Shown here: in pieces, positions 59,471 to 60,495 of the stretch
How positions within the stretch are numbered: the first letter of the stretch is position 1
How the letters are laid out: every line of letters begins with the position of its first letter
Source of the DNA: Christensenellaceae bacterium
GTDB lineage: Bacteria; Bacillota; Clostridia; Christensenellales; Aristaeellaceae
Assembly (NCBI GenBank): GCA_022510815.1
Contig: JAFLST010000016.1
Coordinates: 1-60,495, forward strand
DNA length: 60,495 nucleotides
Direction of reading: 5' to 3'
Translations under genes and position numbers: made by a program
Notes under the pieces: generated by a model
Seen by the model: the letters and a program-made list of their open reading frames with translations, nothing else
Told to the model about the DNA's origin: nothing
Databases searched by the model: none

Positions 59471-60495
59471 ATGCCAAATGACGTCGTTCTGGCCATGCGC
59501 GGGATTTGCAAGTCATTCCCGGGCGTGCGCGCGCTGCATAACGTGGATTTCACGCTGCGCAAGGGCGAGATCCACGCCCTGATGGGCGAAAACGGCGCGG
59601 GCAAATCGACGCTCATCAAGGTGCTTACCGGCGTGTATACCAAGGATTCCGGCAGCATCTGCGTGGACGGCACGGAGAAGGAGATCTCCATCCGCTCTCC
59701 GCAGGACGCGCAGGAAAACGGCATCAGCACCGTCTATCAGGAGATTACCCTCTGCCCTAACCTGACCGTCGCGGAAAACATGTACATCGGCCGCGGCAAG
59801 GGCGCCTTTGTCCCGTGGAAAGAGATGTTCAAAAAGGCCGGGGATATCCTTGACAGCCTCGGCATTCCCGCCCGGCCAAGGCAGCAGCTCGGCAGCTGCT
59901 CCCTCGCTGTGCAGCAGATGGTCGCCATTGCCCGCGCTGTCGACATGGACTGCAAGGTGCTCATTCTCGACGAGCCCACGTCCTCCCTTGATGAGAAGGA
60001 GGTCGCCATGCTCTTCCGGCTCATGCGCGATCTCAAGAGCCGCGGCGTGGGCATCATCTTCGTGACGCACTTCCTTGAGCAGGTGTATGAGGTCAGCGAC
60101 CGCATCACGGTGCTGCGCAACGGCGAACTCGTCGGCGAATATGAGATCGAGAAGCTGCCTCAGGTGGAGCTGGTCGCCAAGATGATGGGCAAGGAGCTCG
60201 AGGGGCTCTCCGAGATCAGCACGAAGAGCGCGGCAGACGATCAGAGAGAAGTCCTCTATGAGGCGCGGGGACTGTCCAGCGCGGCTGGCACGAAGCCCTT
60301 TGACTTCCGCATCGCCAAGGGCGAGGTCAACGGCTTCACGGGCCTGCTTGGCTCCGGGCGCAGCGAGAGCGTCCGTGCCATCTTCGGCGCGGATCGCGTT
60401 ACTGGCGGCAAGGTGAAGATGGACGGCAGGGACGTGAAGGTCACCAAGCCCATCGAGGCCATGAAGCAGGGCATCGCCTACCTGCCCGAGGACCG
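59471..60495 (+). CDS. Sugar ABC transporter ATP-binding protein (partial)
   Basis: The gene runs off the window end after 341 codons. It begins MPNDVVLAMRGICKSFPGVRAL and the first ATPase domain is complete: Walker A MGENGAGKST, signature-equivalent LGSCSLAVQQM, Walker B VLILDEPTSSLD. The second domain has begun (GLLGSGRSE, IFGADRVTGG). This is the double-domain RbsA/YtfR/MglA type. AAAGGAGG precedes the ATG at 59471. A permease is expected beyond the window. Confidence 0.92.
   Translation, partial: MPNDVVLAMRGICKSFPGVRALHNVDFTLRKGEIHALMGENGAGKSTLIKVLTGVYTKDSGSICVDGTEKEISIRSPQDAQENGISTVYQEITLCPNLTVAENMYIGRGKGAFVPWKEMFKKAGDILDSLGIPARPRQQLGSCSLAVQQMVAIARAVDMDCKVLILDEPTSSLDEKEVAMLFRLMRDLKSRGVGIIFVTHFLEQVYEVSDRITVLRNGELVGEYEIEKLPQVELVAKMMGKELEGLSEISTKSAADDQREVLYEARGLSSAAGTKPFDFRIAKGEVNGFTGLLGSGRSESVRAIFGADRVTGGKVKMDGRDVKVTKPIEAMKQGIAYLPED

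Overview
The window is a 60.5 kb chromosomal segment of a high-GC anaerobic member of the Clostridia (Bacillota). The evidence is a complete Gram-positive style nus/infB operon with ylxR (rnpM) and ylxQ, T-box leaders, sigma-A type promoters (TTGACA-17-TATAAT), AGGAGG ribosome binding sites, a flavodiiron protein, a PflX-type radical SAM protein and the Clostridia-typical IscU-like/GGGtGRT pair. Base composition and gene content suggest a gut or rumen lineage related to Christensenellales or Oscillospirales. That placement is inference. I see no rRNA, tRNA, CRISPR array, prophage or intact insertion sequence.

Layout. 1-9.2 kb is mostly minus strand: an AlkZ-like glycosylase, a zinc-ribbon protein behind a long leader, DegV, a flavodiiron protein, the aromatic amino acid block aroA-aroC-pheA, an esterase and a DUF6809 protein. 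9.4-10.7 kb is a small regulatory/toxin island: two tandem ribbon-helix-helix-like paralogues, each preceded by its own pair of palindromes, then phd-doc. 10.7-12.1 kb is trpS under a Trp T-box. 12.2-15.1 kb is a three-gene ABC-2 exporter behind a leader that looks like a terminator-based riboswitch. 15-22 kb holds accessory genes (Nudix, toroid-repeat protein, methyltransferase, NAGPA-type glycosidase, GNAT, an AraC/phosphotransferase-like fusion, a secreted protein). 22-31 kb is the operon rimP-nusA-rnpM-ylxQ-infB-rbfA-nrnA-truB-ribF. 31.2-33 kb holds a PflX-like radical SAM protein and a convergent AraC regulator.

33.1-35.8 kb is the most interesting unit: a T-box leader with an apparent isoleucine (AUC) specifier upstream of an XRE-cupin regulator and a medium/branched-chain acyl-CoA synthetase. 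This fits salvage of 2-methylbutyrate into isoleucine. 36-42.2 kb is argF-carA-carB, in which CarB is fused in frame to a complete-length diaminopimelate epimerase (DapF) domain lacking one of its two catalytic cysteines. Copies of a dispersed palindromic element flank the space between these two units, with a third copy after trpS.

42.2-44 kb holds a LysM protein and a cupin/Cys-motif pair. 44-52.8 kb is a LacI-controlled peptide uptake operon (dppA-dppB-dppC-fused dppDF) that continues into an alpha/beta hydrolase and an MFS transporter, with three matching palindromic operator candidates. 53-54.7 kb is the IscU-like scaffold plus GGGtGRT protein. 54.8-57.6 kb is a long promoter-proximal non-coding stretch followed by a large solute-binding lipoprotein. 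57.7-58.4 kb is degenerate and carries a short relic of the GGGtGRT 3' end. The window ends in a sugar ABC transporter (binding protein, terminator, truncated ATPase).
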